Shown in pieces: positions 51,075 to 62,670 of a stretch of DNA of 64,000 bases. Position 1 is the stretch's first letter. Each line of letters begins with the position of its first letter. The stretch is from the NCBI GenBank assembly GCA_021613535.1, contig CP075496.1, forward strand, positions 2,790,001-2,854,000, in the 5' to 3' direction. A program made the translations under genes and the position numbers. The notes under the pieces were generated by a model. That model worked only from the letters and a program-made list of their open reading frames with translations. It did not search any database and was not told the DNA's origin. The DNA comes from Adineta vaga. Its lineage: Eukaryota > Rotifera.

Positions 51075-52906
51075 CTAATCGTCATTATCCCATCCTTTAT
51101 TTTCTTTTTGTTTTGGTCCACCAGCTGGTTTAGCACAAATTATCTCATCAACACTTAAAACTGTACAAGCAGCTTTAGTTGCAAATAAAATGGCCCATTT
51201 CTTTGTTATAAATAAATCATATAATTCATTTAACTTAACATCAGCTGTATCACATGTAACATCAGCTGATTGAGTTAACTCCGATTGTACTTGTCCAATA
51301 AGAAAGCCCAAATTTGGATTATCACGATGACCAACATAGAGTTTAGCTAAAATTTCTGTACTTTTTACTCCAGAATTTTCTGCAAGAATCTTTGGAATTG
51401 ATTCAAATGTTTCAGCAAAACGTTGAATAGCATATTGTTCAATTCCAGGACATGTACGACCATATTCTGTAAGTTTTGAAGCTAATTCAATTTCAGTTGC
51501 CCCACCACCTGGTAATAACATTGGATCACGTGTTAATGCTTTAAAATTATTAACAGCATCATCAACAGCACGTTCACAATCATCAAGAATCTAAATGAAA
51601 TCAAAGAAAAAAGTTTTATTTCTCTTGTTTTTTTTTCTCCATTAAATTATTTCCTTACTTGATCAGTTGATCCACGAAGAATTAAGGTTGCAATATGTGA
51701 TTTCGCATGTTTAAAAACTACCACATGTGTTTCACCAATTTCATCAATATAAATCGAATCACAAGCTCCAATTTCATCATGTGTTGGTGCACGAAGTTTT
51801 GGTAAAACAACAGCATCAATTGTTTTGGCTACACGACGTAAATCGAATTTTGACATTAAACGTACAGCCATAATTTTATATTTATTCAAAAAATGAAGTG
51901 CCATTTCACCGACCTTACCACCACTAACAATAACATTGATACCAGCATCAGCTAATGCTTTAATTTGATGTTCAATACTTGCTTCTTCATCTTTTGAAAA
52001 AGCCAATAATTCATCAGCTGATTTCAATAAAACTGTTCCTTTGGTTTCTGTTACTTGAATATCAATTGGACAACTAAAACAAGCAATACGTGCTTGATTT
52101 GTTTTTGTTATTTCGGATTCAATTTCACGTTTTATAACCATGCCTGGAATCATTGTTGATTGAAATAAACCTCCACCTAAGATCTTACAAATACGAACAT
52201 TATCCACATTGAATGAACTTGTTGAATCACTGCCAGTTACTGTTAAACATGCTTTTGTTACTAATTCACCTAAAAATTCATGATAACCAAATAATTTACT
52301 ACCAATTGCTGTTTGAAGCACTTTGGTAATAATTGCTTCATTATCACGTAAATTCTCTTTTGTTAAATTCATTTTCATTTCAAGTGTTGGCAATAATTCT
52401 AATGTTTTTTTCAATGCTAAATTAAATCCATCGGTGACTTCACTCGGTGATAAACCCATGCGAAGAAGGCTTTCAGCATTTTCAAGTAATTTAGCAGCAA
52501 ATAATATAACATAATTTGTGCCATCACCAATTTCTTTCTCTTGCATATCACTTGCCAGCATTAAGATTTTAGCAGCTGGATGAACCACATCAATTTCACG
52601 AAGAATTGAAGCAGCATCATTTGTAACAAATAATTTTTCAATATGATTAATAACCATTTTATTCAAACCATTTGGACCAAAACTTGATGTTGTTGTTTCG
52701 CTTAATTCTTTACAAGCACCGATATTACGATAAACAGCTTCATCAAGACCTAAAAAATATGATCAGAAATAGAACACTATGTGATATTAATGAGCAATAG
52801 CTCAAGTATTTAACATAACGGTTTATTTATACTTACCATGCGTATATTTTGAACCTTCCTTCATCATGGAAGCGAAACCGGGAGCTTTTGGTACGCGTAG
52901 AGCCAT
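51075..52906 (-). CDS. CCT8: T-complex protein 1 subunit theta (chaperonin CCT8)
   Basis: One of eight subunits of the cytosolic group II chaperonin TRiC/CCT, which folds actin, tubulin and other proteins with ATP. Three exons: 52906..52837, 52749..51659, 51590..51075, giving 558 residues (human 548). The protein starts MALRVPKAPGFASMMKEGSK, typical of theta. ATP-site motifs are SSFGPNGLNKMV, TNDAASILREIDVVHPAAK and EIGDGTNYVILFA; the late motif MLLPGGGATEIELA is also present. The apical domain includes RVAKTIDAVVLPKL-like sequence. The acidic C-terminus is KENKGWDNDD. All junctions are GT-AG. Confidence 0.97.
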
Positions 52907-53789
52907 ATTATTTGTTAATTAGTGAAGATAAAATTACTTGAATAGATTTATTTCTAAAAAATAATACGAATACACGATAATTCACATAGATCATACAAAA
53001 AATTAAATTTAACTCAACAAAGCACAAACTTGACCCACTCATTCCTCTTGGATATATGTTACTATTTCTCTGTTCGGTTTTCTAATAAACCAGGTTACAC
53101 AATTCTTGATAAAACGATTACTTATTAAGAAATTCTTTCTTAATTCAAAAATTCGCGTCACCTCTTATCTCTATGCCAACTACTCTAGTCACTTTTGTTC
53201 GTTGATACATGTTGGTCTATATTCGAACTATCAAATAATATAAAATAGTAAAAGAAAGAAAAAGAGAGAAGAGAAAATCTATTAGTTACCATTATTGTTG
53301 TTATATGACTTAGTTTGTTTGATTGGATACATAAATGAAACTTGTTTAATTGCCTTCATAAGAAAACTAATCCAAATATCTTCGAAAAGATTTAATCATA
53401 ATTATCGCTTTTCTAAATTTCATTATTTTCAAATATTAAGATTTTCTTCTATTGATCATCACTGACATCTATCTAATTCTAAATATATTACTCAATGTAA
53501 CAAGTAGAAATAGATCGTTTCATGTAGAGTGATTAGAAGAAAAAAAATATTTTCAAATTAATTTCGGTTAGATTACATAATTGAAGATCAATTCCAACAA
53601 ACAATAGATAAGGATAAAAGAAATGTGATGAACACAGTAAGTTTCGCAATTCCTTTCATAATCACGTCGACTGATATATGATATTCATCATGTTCAAAAG
53701 AAAGAAAAGAATAGAGAATTCGATCGAAATAATTATACGAACAAAATTGTTCATTTCAAACAAAATCATTCTTACTGATCTACACAAAT
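52907..53789. other. Divergent promoter region of CCT8 and the 53.8-kb gene
   Basis: 883 bp of AT-rich noncoding DNA between facing 5' ends. No exon or RNA gene is recognised. Confidence 0.45.
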
Positions 53790-54633
53790 ATGAATAATTA
53801 TTTCGTATATAGTTTTATTTGCTTCATATATTTTCTTACAATATATGAATGCAAGGAACATTTATCACCAGATGATATTTCCTTCGATCGAAAAGTTCAA
53901 CAAACACCGTTGATTGTTATCGGTATTTCATTGACAAAGAATTTTCATAAAGATATTGACGATTTATTCAATATTACATTTCTTGTTCAATGTATTCTGA
54001 AGGGTAAACCAACCGAACAAATTATACAAATTGTTCAAGCAGGTAAATTTAGCGTTATATTGAATGGATTGTTCTGTTCTGTAAATAAGAAAAGATTTTA
54101 GGTTCACTTCTGGGTCGTCATGCACATCAAAAATTGGATGTTAATCGAGAATATCTCGTCTTTCTTGAACCATTCTTTCATGGAACTTATCGACCAGTTG
54201 ATTTCGAAGATATTCCTTACAGTACTCAAATCGATAGTTTACTAAAAAAAACATGTGGTCTCTCTCGATCTTATCCGTTTACGGAAGGAAATGATACTGA
54301 AGCAGCATTAATAAATAAATGTCCATCAGCAGTTTCAGTCAATTGTCAATCAGGTACGTTCAACTTTAGATTTTCTTTCGAGAAATTCTATTTCCTATGT
54401 TCATAGACATTAAAAAAACTACAACTGTGTCAGTAGCAGCATCAGTTATTCCGACATTAATTGAACAGGATCCACTTGAACTCGAAGCATTATCACTTCT
54501 TTTTGCAGATCGTTCTTCCAAACAGAAATCTCGTTTTTCAGATGATCAAATACGCAACAATAACACAAATCATTTATCGTTTACTTTTCTTCTCAATATA
54601 ATCTTATTCAGTATCCTATATATCATAATGTAA
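53790..54633 (+). CDS. Secreted or GPI-anchored protein, paralogue A, unknown function
   Basis: Three exons (53790..54042, 54102..54353, 54407..54633) encode 243 residues. An N-terminal hydrophobic signal (NNYFVYSFICFIYFLTIY) and a C-terminal hydrophobic stretch (LSFTFLLNIILFSILYIIM) without a basic cytoplasmic tail suggest secretion and GPI anchoring. The middle (LIVIGISLTKN, ITFLVQCILKGKPTEQIIQI, REYLVFLEPFF) aligns with the gene at 57758 (VVVYGKAMAK, YQVDCILKGPATLRQINI, YSIAFLEP). The pattern of a beta-rich domain with 'V-G-x-a', 'V-x-C-I-L-K-G' and a late 'Y-x-x-F-L-E-P' is reminiscent of netrin/TIMP-like (NTR) OB-fold domains, but this is only a resemblance. Intron 1 has the same place and phase in both paralogues. 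Confidence 0.72.
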
Positions 54634-55092
54634 AATAAAACGAAACATACTCATCTTTACTCGATTTCTTTTTGTCTTTTACAATCCTTTTGTTTTACAT
54701 ACAATCGAGTGCAATGCGTGCGTATCTCTCAACAATAATATATTCAAATAAACTTCCTAGTAAATCGATACTAACGACATCTTTTTCAATTCTATAGAGA
54801 AAGAAAGAGAGAGAAATGAAAGGATGGCATTTTTCCAGCGTTCAATACCTGGCAACAACCTATATCTATGTCTTCTTAAAACAGAACAGAAAAACATACA
54901 CTTACTCAGAAAAGTAATGACGTATGGTAATACATTTTTTCTCCATCGTTCTTTTTTAATTCAATAGTAATGAAAAAAATCTTTTTTCTCTATTATTGAT
55001 TACTCATTACTTACTTCTTACTCTTTCTTCTTACTTCCTCGCCTCAATTTCAAGAAAAATCTTTCTACCTACCTTTCAAATCAACAATAATC
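54634..55092. other. Spacer upstream of ARL13B
   Basis: 459 bp of AT-rich 3'UTR and promoter sequence. No gene is seen. Confidence 0.4.
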
Positions 55093-57135
55093 ATGGGTGG
55101 AACGCCATGTAAAGCTACACCAAATAGTGACAAGTAAAAGTTCTGTACATTCTAATCAATCTTACGAATATATATATACATTCTCAATTTAGAGCAATTA
55201 CTATTGCTATTCTTGGCTTAGATAATGCTGGTAAGTTGAATTGTTGATTATTTTTCATGCAATTGTTTTGTTTTTCTAGGAAAAACAACGACAACTCGAG
55301 TATTAGAAAAGGGTAAAGATATTTGTTTGAAAATCTTTCTATGATAAAATTTTCGATTTTTAATCAATTTCAGCTCCAGTTGATTCAGTCACACCTACAA
55401 TTGGCTATTCTCAATCAGAAATAACACATAAAAATGAAAAAATCAAATTAATTGATCTTGGTGGTGGAAAAACTTTTCGTGAAGCCTGGCGTCATTATTA
55501 TGATGATGCCTATGGTTTTGTTTATGTTCTCGATTCGAGTGAAGAAAATCGTCTTGATGAAAATCGTGAAGTTTTAAAACGACTTTTACAAGAAGAAAAA
55601 GTCAAAGGCAAACCAATTCTCATGTAATCAAATCTTTCTTACAAAGAAATTTTATTCTACAAATGTTCTTTCTTTTTCTTTCATTTCATTTAGTTTAGCT
55701 AATAAACAAGATAAAGCAGAAGCTTTGGATAAAAATACTATTCTTGAAGATTTAAAAATTGAACGACTTGTGAATGAAAATCAAACATTATGTCGAGTGG
55801 TAAGAATACAATTAGAATATATTTTCAATTGATATCGATGAGAAATTTAGGAATTATGTACAGCTAAAGCAATCAGTCGAAATGGAAAGAATTCGAAAGT
55901 TGACGATGCAATTCGACATGGTTTTGATTGGTTAATAAAAACTGTCTATGAAAATTATGATATGTTACATAAACGTGTTGATTCGGATGTTCGAAAACGT
56001 AAGGAAAATGAACAAAAAGAAAAACGTGAACGGATGGAACGTGTACAAAAACTACGTGAAGAGTAAGAATCGATTTTTCTTTCAAATCATCTTGAATTTG
56101 TCAATCTGTTCTATTTTAGACGAGAAAAAGAAGAAGAAGAAGGAGTAGAAAATGAAGAAGATGCTATCAAGAATGGTTTTGTTCCAATTAATCAAGCAGT
56201 AAAAAATGCAGAAGTAATTTTAAACGATTAATTCAATATTTGTTTTTTTGAAAAAGCAATTCTTTTCTCTTTTGTTCCAGCGAAGTTCTACAGAAAAACC
56301 AACAAAAGATAAATCAAAGCACAAATCATCGAAATCAAATTCAAATGATGAAAATACTCCAAATCCACCAAAACCAGCACCACGGTCTATATCTCACAAT
56401 CGAATATTGAATTCCGACGATACCATTGATGATCAAGTTCGTCCTAGACGACACAGTAGTGATCTTTTATCACAAGGAAAGGAATCTTCTGTTTCATCAA
56501 ATAACGATGATAATGAACGAATCAATTCACCAGATGATCAAACAACAACTCAACGTTTACCTCGAAAAAAGAAGAAAGTTATTGGACCTGGTCGACAGCG
56601 TTCCCAAGGTGATAATCTTCCACCATTAGCTCCATCATCGTCAGCATCTCGTCGTGACGATATCTCTCAACATAAAGGACCACCTATTGGTACACCACGA
56701 CCACAACCAATGGTTGCTCAATGGGCTATCACAAGTCCTACTCCTCAATATCCAACAGAAAAACTAACAACTATTAATAGTGATAATGAAAACGATGATA
56801 ATCATGAAAAAGAAAAATCAAAATCGACGAAACGAAATTCGACCTCTCGTAAAATCTCCACAGATGATAATGAAGAGAAAAATGAACATTCAAAAAAATC
56901 CCATCGTCACAAACAAACAAATGATCATGATAATAATTCTGACGATAATATACATCGAGAATCATCAGCAAGACAAAAATCAAGTGCAAGATCACGTAAT
57001 CATAATGATGATGAAGGTGATGATGATGATGAAAATCGACAAAAACAATCATCCATTCGTAAAACAACTAGTAACAATTCATCACATCGATCTCATTCAA
57101 GAACGAAGGACATCATCGTAGATGATCTTCAATAA
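55093..57135 (+). CDS. ARL13B: ARL13B-type ciliary Arf-like GTPase
   Basis: Atypical Arf-family GTPase of the ciliary membrane that activates ARL3 and is needed for axoneme structure. Eight exons: 55093..55133, 55193..55230, 55280..55312, 55374..55623, 55694..55799, 55851..56062, 56120..56213, 56281..57135, giving 542 residues. The N-terminus MGGTPCK has Gly2 and Cys6 for lipid attachment. GTPase motifs are GLDNAGKTTTTR (G1), DLGGGKTFREAW (G3, with Gly at the usual catalytic Gln position, as in ARL13) and LANKQDKAEAL (G4). The coiled coil RKRKENEQKEKRERMERVQK follows. The C-terminal ~285 residues are disordered, Ser/Asp/Lys-rich and Pro-containing. The G domain is split into several very short exons (41, 38 and 33 nt). 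Confidence 0.95.
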
Positions 57136-57757
57136 ACATAGAAATAGTTCAAATGCGCAATTTAAGTACAGCTATGGTAAAAACAATGTCTATAATTCTA
57201 TTCTTCTTTATCAAATGAATTCATAGCAATTGAAACTAAAACGTAATGATACAAAAATCTTTTACAACGAAATTGCTTGTATGGTTCTTTTGTAGTTCAT
57301 TCTATCATTCTTGTTCGTAATTTATTCAAAGAAAAGACATTTTGTTGTGAATATTTACTTGATTATAAAAATCTATAAATAGTTATTTTTCCTTTTCAAT
57401 AACTCCTACAAAGATCAAGGTTATCATAAACAATAATTTCAACAAAGCAAATATGAAGTTTTTCCGATAAGATTATATAGACTCATGACATCATTAGTTA
57501 TGAAAAGAATAGAAATACATCTGGATATTTCTTTTGTATTCATTGAATCATGAAATAAACATTTGTTGAAAGGAAAAGAACGATTCAAAGATATTTTCTG
57601 TTACAATAATCGTCCGTAAGATTCAAATAGTGAATATTTCAAATACATATCGGACGTGTATTCTTTTTGTTCTTCTTTAGTAAAGCAATATAAATGCATG
57701 TTAAACTCCATCGATCACTACATTTATTTCGACTTTTTCTTTTTATCAAACTAAAGA
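57136..57757. other. Spacer between ARL13B and paralogue B
   Basis: 622 bp of AT-rich noncoding DNA. No feature is recognised. Confidence 0.4.
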
Positions 57758-58607
57758 ATGTTCGTTCATCTTACTTTCTTTCTATTTGTTATCGTATCAT
57801 TTTCTTCGAGTCAATTGCTGACAAATGATCGACAATGTCTTCCAGATACAACTGATTTTGCTACGAAAGTAGAAAAATCATCTGTTGTTGTCTATGGAAA
57901 AGCAATGGCAAAGATTATGAATGATGGAAGTGATTCAATTTTTCATGTCTTCTATCAAGTTGATTGTATTCTAAAAGGACCAGCAACATTACGGCAAATA
58001 AATATAACCAATGCTGGTAAGAGAAGAAAAGTTATTCTTTTCCAATGAAACTAAATAATGTGTTTTAGGTCGTGTACAAGGTAAACAATATTGTCAAGAA
58101 TTTCCGGTTGGTCGTGGTTATTCAATCGCTTTTCTTGAACCAATTTCATCGGATAAACCTGATTATAAAACATTTTTTCCAGCTGATTTTGCTGAAATTC
58201 GTGAAGATGGAAATTCTACTAGTCAATTATTAGCTCGAACATGTAATCTTCATCGAATTGTTCCTCGTCAATCATTAGCGTCAGTTACTGATGTTTGTCC
58301 TGATGTTGGTACTCATCCAATTTGTCATGAAATTACTAATACCACATTACCAACGATCGTGAATCAAGTTAATTTAACAACGATTATTCTAGCTGATATA
58401 AAATCAAATTCTTCGAATACAACTATAATTGTTCCAGGTAATCATGAACATTCAAATCAAGCTATCTACACTCCTGAACAAGAAATCGAAATGATTCGAA
58501 GTAAATCTGGTGTACATCAAGTCGATACTGACGAAAAGAATAGTGCTAAAACAACTACATTCGGCATTTATGTTATGATTATCGCTTTGATCTTCGCCTG
58601 GAATTAA
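57758..58607 (+). CDS. Secreted or GPI-anchored protein, paralogue B, unknown function
   Basis: Two exons (57758..58016, 58069..58607) encode 265 residues. A signal peptide (MFVHLTFFLFVIVSFSSS) is followed by a Cys-containing domain: RQCLPDTTDFATKVEKSSVV, VFYQVDCILKGPATLRQINI, QGKQYCQEFPVGRGYSIAFL. A Thr/Asn-rich region with many N-x-S/T sites comes next, and the chain ends in a hydrophobic segment (TFGIYVMIIALIFAWN) typical of a GPI signal. It is a diverged paralogue of the 53.8-kb gene, with the same first intron position (phase 1, within the A-G dipeptide), but it lacks that gene's second intron. An NTR-like fold is possible but unproven. Confidence 0.75.
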
Positions 58608-59527
58608 AATCTTTTGACATTTTTAACCAAAAATACTTTTATTTTTAATTTTTTTCTGAATATATTTATAACGGAATAATTTTATTTCAAAAAAATTTAA
58701 AAGAAAACATTTCCTTTTCTCTATTCGAATGGGTATTGAACCATCTGACATCAGTGGCAGGTCTAATTGATAATAACACATCGATATTTATACAAATACT
58801 TTTAAGTGTCACGCGATGCATTATTCTTGCTATATCCTCTGTTCATTAGATATGCTTTCGAATTGCTGAAACTTGATGTTGTAGAACAATTTATTAAAAT
58901 CAATGTTGAAAAGATTGATTAGCAGTAGTGCAAATGAATATATATCTTGTATCTTTTTTAACGGCGAATTCAAAGAGTCGTTAGAATTATCTATCAAAGT
59001 ATTTATTCGTTTCATTATTCATCAAATCATAATATTGTAAACTCCTATATTCACTATTTTTGATTTAAAATCAAATCATATTTATTTCGCTTAAATTCAT
59101 AAAGAATCTGAATACATTATTGTATCAATTGTGAAAATAAATTGTTAACTGAATCTATAAATATCTAACATTTATTCCACGCCCTTCAAAAACAAACTCT
59201 ATTACCGTAAATAAGAATATAAATGATTTTGTCATCATCTCTTTTCTTCGATAGTATAACTGCGACACCTGTAGTGTCTAGAGATGCTATAGAATGGTAA
59301 ACATCTTCTCCAATCAATCACATGTTTATTTTAGACAGTTGATAGCTTCATCATGACTGTTGCTCGAGTCTACCAACGAGAATAACAGAATAGCAAAAAT
59401 GTATTCCATCTAACAGAATAGTAAATGTTTTTCTCACGTGAAAAGAACAGAATCCAATAGAGGATGTACATTAATAACCTTGTGATTTCTTTATATATTA
59501 GAATATTATCTATTTAGATTTATAAAA
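58608..59527. other. Noncoding spacer
   Basis: 920 bp of AT-rich DNA with no supported gene. An AG-rich acceptor-like region directly precedes the RING gene start. Confidence 0.4.
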
Positions 59528-60681
59528 ATGCATTTAGAAAAGACAACTACCTCGACACAAGAAACTCCTATGGATGCACGTGATTTACTGTGTCCAATAT
59601 GCATGGGTATAAAGTGACTCATTTGTTCATAAAATATAATTGAAATTCATATTTTTAATTCATTCTTAGTAATTGCCGAAGATCCACATGTAACATCATG
59701 TTGTCATCGAGTATTTTGTTCAAAAGATGCTAATCCAAATCGATATGAAAATGGTTGTCCATTATGTCGTGAAATGAATTATTCATTTCAACCATCATCA
59801 AAACATAAAGCAATGCTTGAACAATTAACCATTAAATGTTTATGTTCAGAACGAATTGTTCCTACTGAATATGAACATCATCTTGAACGATGTTCTAATG
59901 TGACATTTACTTGTCCACATAATGCTTGTCAAGAAAAAGTAAAATATTAATTCGAAATAAATCAAATTTCTATTGAAATTCTGTTTTTTTTTTATTAGAA
60001 TCAATCAGCTATAATTCTCAACAACTTGTTAATCATCTTGCTCGAGCACATTGTGATGAAGTACCTGTACTTGGTTCTACTTATATTAATAAAAAATCTC
60101 TTGAACCATATAAAAAAGCAGCAGGAAAATATGATGATCTCGTTTCAACATTATATTCTGTACTTTATCCAAAAATGATCGAAATTCAATTGAAAAATTC
60201 ACCAACAATTCAAGAAACATCTTCAATATTTCAATGTCAACACGGACATCAATTAATCGATGCAGATCGAACAAAACGTAAACGTAAAAATGGTACTGTT
60301 TATTCAACAGCAGGTTTCAATTGTGATATATGTGGTCGATCATTTTCAACTGGACAATCATGGCATTGTTCATGTTCCGATAGTGGTTTTGATAAATGTG
60401 TTGGTTGTGTTGCTTTTCAATTGTATGATATTGATAATGATACTCTACAATTAGCAAGTCAAGATAATGAAGAACAACAACAACGTTATCGACGGCAAAC
60501 AATAAGAAATACTGTACGTTTACCTCGAGGTTTATTTCGTTTATTAACTGGTAGTATGGATGATGAAGATGATGATGCTAATGCCTTAGCATTACGACAT
60601 CGTTCACCATTTTTAAGTCAACGTAGTACATTTGAAAGTACAGATGACGATGAAATAGAAGTTAATCTTCGTGAAGATTAA
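59528..60681 (+). CDS. RING/TRAF-like zinc-finger protein with a reading-frame discontinuity
   Basis: Probable E3 ubiquitin ligase. Exons 59528..59606, 59670..59938 and 59999..60681 are each clearly coding. Exons 1-2 give a RING finger (LLCPICMVIAEDPHVTSCCH, then CPLC) and the first half of a TRAF-type finger (CLCSERIVP, LERCSNVTFTCPHNACQE). Exon 3 gives the second half (YNSQQLVNHLARAHC) and a C-terminal Cys/His region (FQCQHGHQLI, FNCDICGRSF, WHCSC, FDKCVGC) like a C1/ZZ-type finger. The only visible GT-AG intron (59939..59998) joins exon 2 (phase 0) to exon 3 (needs one base before it), so the spliced frame breaks. Either a non-canonical donor, an error in this sequence or a genuine frameshift is responsible. 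Confidence 0.7.
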
Positions 60682-61112
60682 TGAACAGTATTCAACAAAC
60701 ATTCGTTTCTTTTTCCTTCTCATTTTCCCTAAACAAAAAACAACCAATTTAAATATGTAAATACTTTTTTGTTTTTCTTCTTTGATCTAACCTAGCGAAT
60801 GTTTTGTGTGTTTTGTTTTTCATGAATATATGTGACATTTTTCTGTAAATCTTTCATAGATAGAAATGATAATAAAACTTCATGATTTATTTTAGAAGAA
60901 ATGAATTTCAATAGGATGTTGAGTTTCTTTTTCAATGAACTTGATTTCTTTTTTTTTGCAATCCTTTTTCTCTTCTGTCGAGGATTGTAAGATGGTATGT
61001 TGAAGTATAGATTGTGAAATAGAGAAAAAGAAAAGTATTATTTGCCTTTTACAACAATTCAGATTGATTGGAAGAAAGAAACGCAAACAGTCAGAATAAC
61101 AATAACAAGACG
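60682..61112. other. Spacer upstream of the LRR gene
   Basis: 431 bp of T-rich 3'UTR and 5' leader. No gene is seen. Confidence 0.4.
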
Positions 61113-62479
61113 ATGTCGTTGTTACAGGAAAATAATTTCGATGATTTCGATTTGGCAGATTTCAGTGATGATGAACGTTGTCAAGGTTTAATTATTCGTC
61201 GAAAAACAAGTTATTCGACTCGAACAGGTAAATCTAAACTTTCAGTACGTGAAACATCGGATACCAATGCAGTTAATCAAGCAATAGCATGTGCTTTAAA
61301 AGCTCGACCAAAAGCGTTTCATTATACACAAAAACAATTACAATATCTTCCACCATCGATAAAATATCTTTCGAAATGGAATACTTTACATGAACTTGAT
61401 CTACATGGAAATCAATTGAAATCATTACCAGATGAAATTGCAGAATTAAAATGGATTGAAATTTGTAATTTAGGTATGAAGACATTTTGTTTTTATCAAA
61501 ATCGTATAAATTCAATGTTTGTACATTGACCTTTTCACTATTGATCTCTTTACAAATAGATCGATTTTAATAGGTAATTCTTTATCTATATTTTCTATAA
61601 TGTTTAGGTAACAATCATTTTGAAACTATCCCATTAATTGTTGGTTCACTATCTCGTCTTACAAAATTACTTGTATTCAATAATCATCTTGGTAATTTAT
61701 CTTCGTCCTTGGTATTTTCCAAATTGTCAAATTTACGTATTTTAAATTTAAATAATAATTATATTACTCAATTACCTCCTGATATTGGTTGTTTAATTAA
61801 TCTTGAAATATTCACAATGGAACATAATCAATTGATTGAACTTCCACGTGAAATTGGTTTATGTACACGTTTAATTGAACTTCATCTTGGCTTCAATTCT
61901 TTAACGAAGCTTCCACTTGAAATTGGTTATCTAACTAATTTAAAACAACTTATTCTTCATCGTAATAATCTTCTTGAAATACCTGAAAGTATAACCAATT
62001 TAAAAAACTCATTAAAACATCTAGATATTGCATGTAATAATCTTCGTATATTTCCTAGTAAATTTCATACATTAAAACTTCAAGAATTCCATAGTGAACA
62101 TAATCCTTTATTAGAACGTGTTCCAATTCATTCGGTTCAAGAAAATGAAATTTTAACATTAAAAGAAATCTGTGCACGTCGTTCAATGTCGGAATTATGC
62201 AATGCAAATGAAGATTCTCAAGCCATTCTACGTGCACAATTACAAACGAATTCAAAAGCCAAAGAAATTCTATTACAATGTACTGAATGTCAATTTTGTC
62301 ATAATTATTTTTTAAATACTTGGTTAGAATGTGTCGAATTCATTGATGTACAACAAACATTTAAAGGTATTCATTCTCATCAAACAACAATCGCAACAAT
62401 TCCACAACGTATACTTCTTTGTTCATATAAATGTTTTAATAATCCTGATCATAATTATTATGGTGTCGCTTTTGTTTAG
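61113..62479 (+). CDS. Leucine-rich-repeat protein with C-terminal Cys-rich module, LRRC58-like
   Basis: Two exons (61113..61473, 61608..62479) encode 410 residues. The acidic N-terminus (NNFDDFDLADFSDDERC) precedes about nine LRRs of the 23-residue type, for example LHELDLHGNQLKSLPDEIAE, LRILNLNNNYITQLPPDIG and LIELHLGFNSLTKLPLEIG. The C-terminal ~75 residues hold paired Cys motifs (CTECQFCHNYF, WLECVEFID, LLCSYKCF) that resemble the zinc-binding tail of LRRC58, a substrate receptor proposed for Cullin ligases. The orthology is from memory of the architecture and is not certain. The 134-bp intron is longer than usual here. The start ATG at 61113 lies within a frame that is open upstream, but it begins the acidic segment and is the better choice. 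Confidence 0.7.
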
Positions 62480-62593
62480 AATGAAAGAAAAGTTTTTCTT
62501 TTAAAATGTTAATCGGCATTTGTTGACTTTGATTTTATTTTTATTCTTTTTTTAATGAGAGATCCATTTCATCACACAATGTTCTTTCTTTTT

Positions 62594-62617
62594 CACACAC
62601 ACACACGCACACACACG
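62594..62617. repeat. (CA)n dinucleotide repeat in the LRR-HSP70 convergent region
   Basis: A run of CACACA with one interruption (GCAC), about 24 bp, lies in the short 3' region shared by the LRR gene (+) and HSP70 (-). Confidence 0.8.
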
Positions 62618-62670
62618 ATACGATGACAATATAAAAAAAACGAAAAAGTATTCTAGAAAAATTTCGATTT

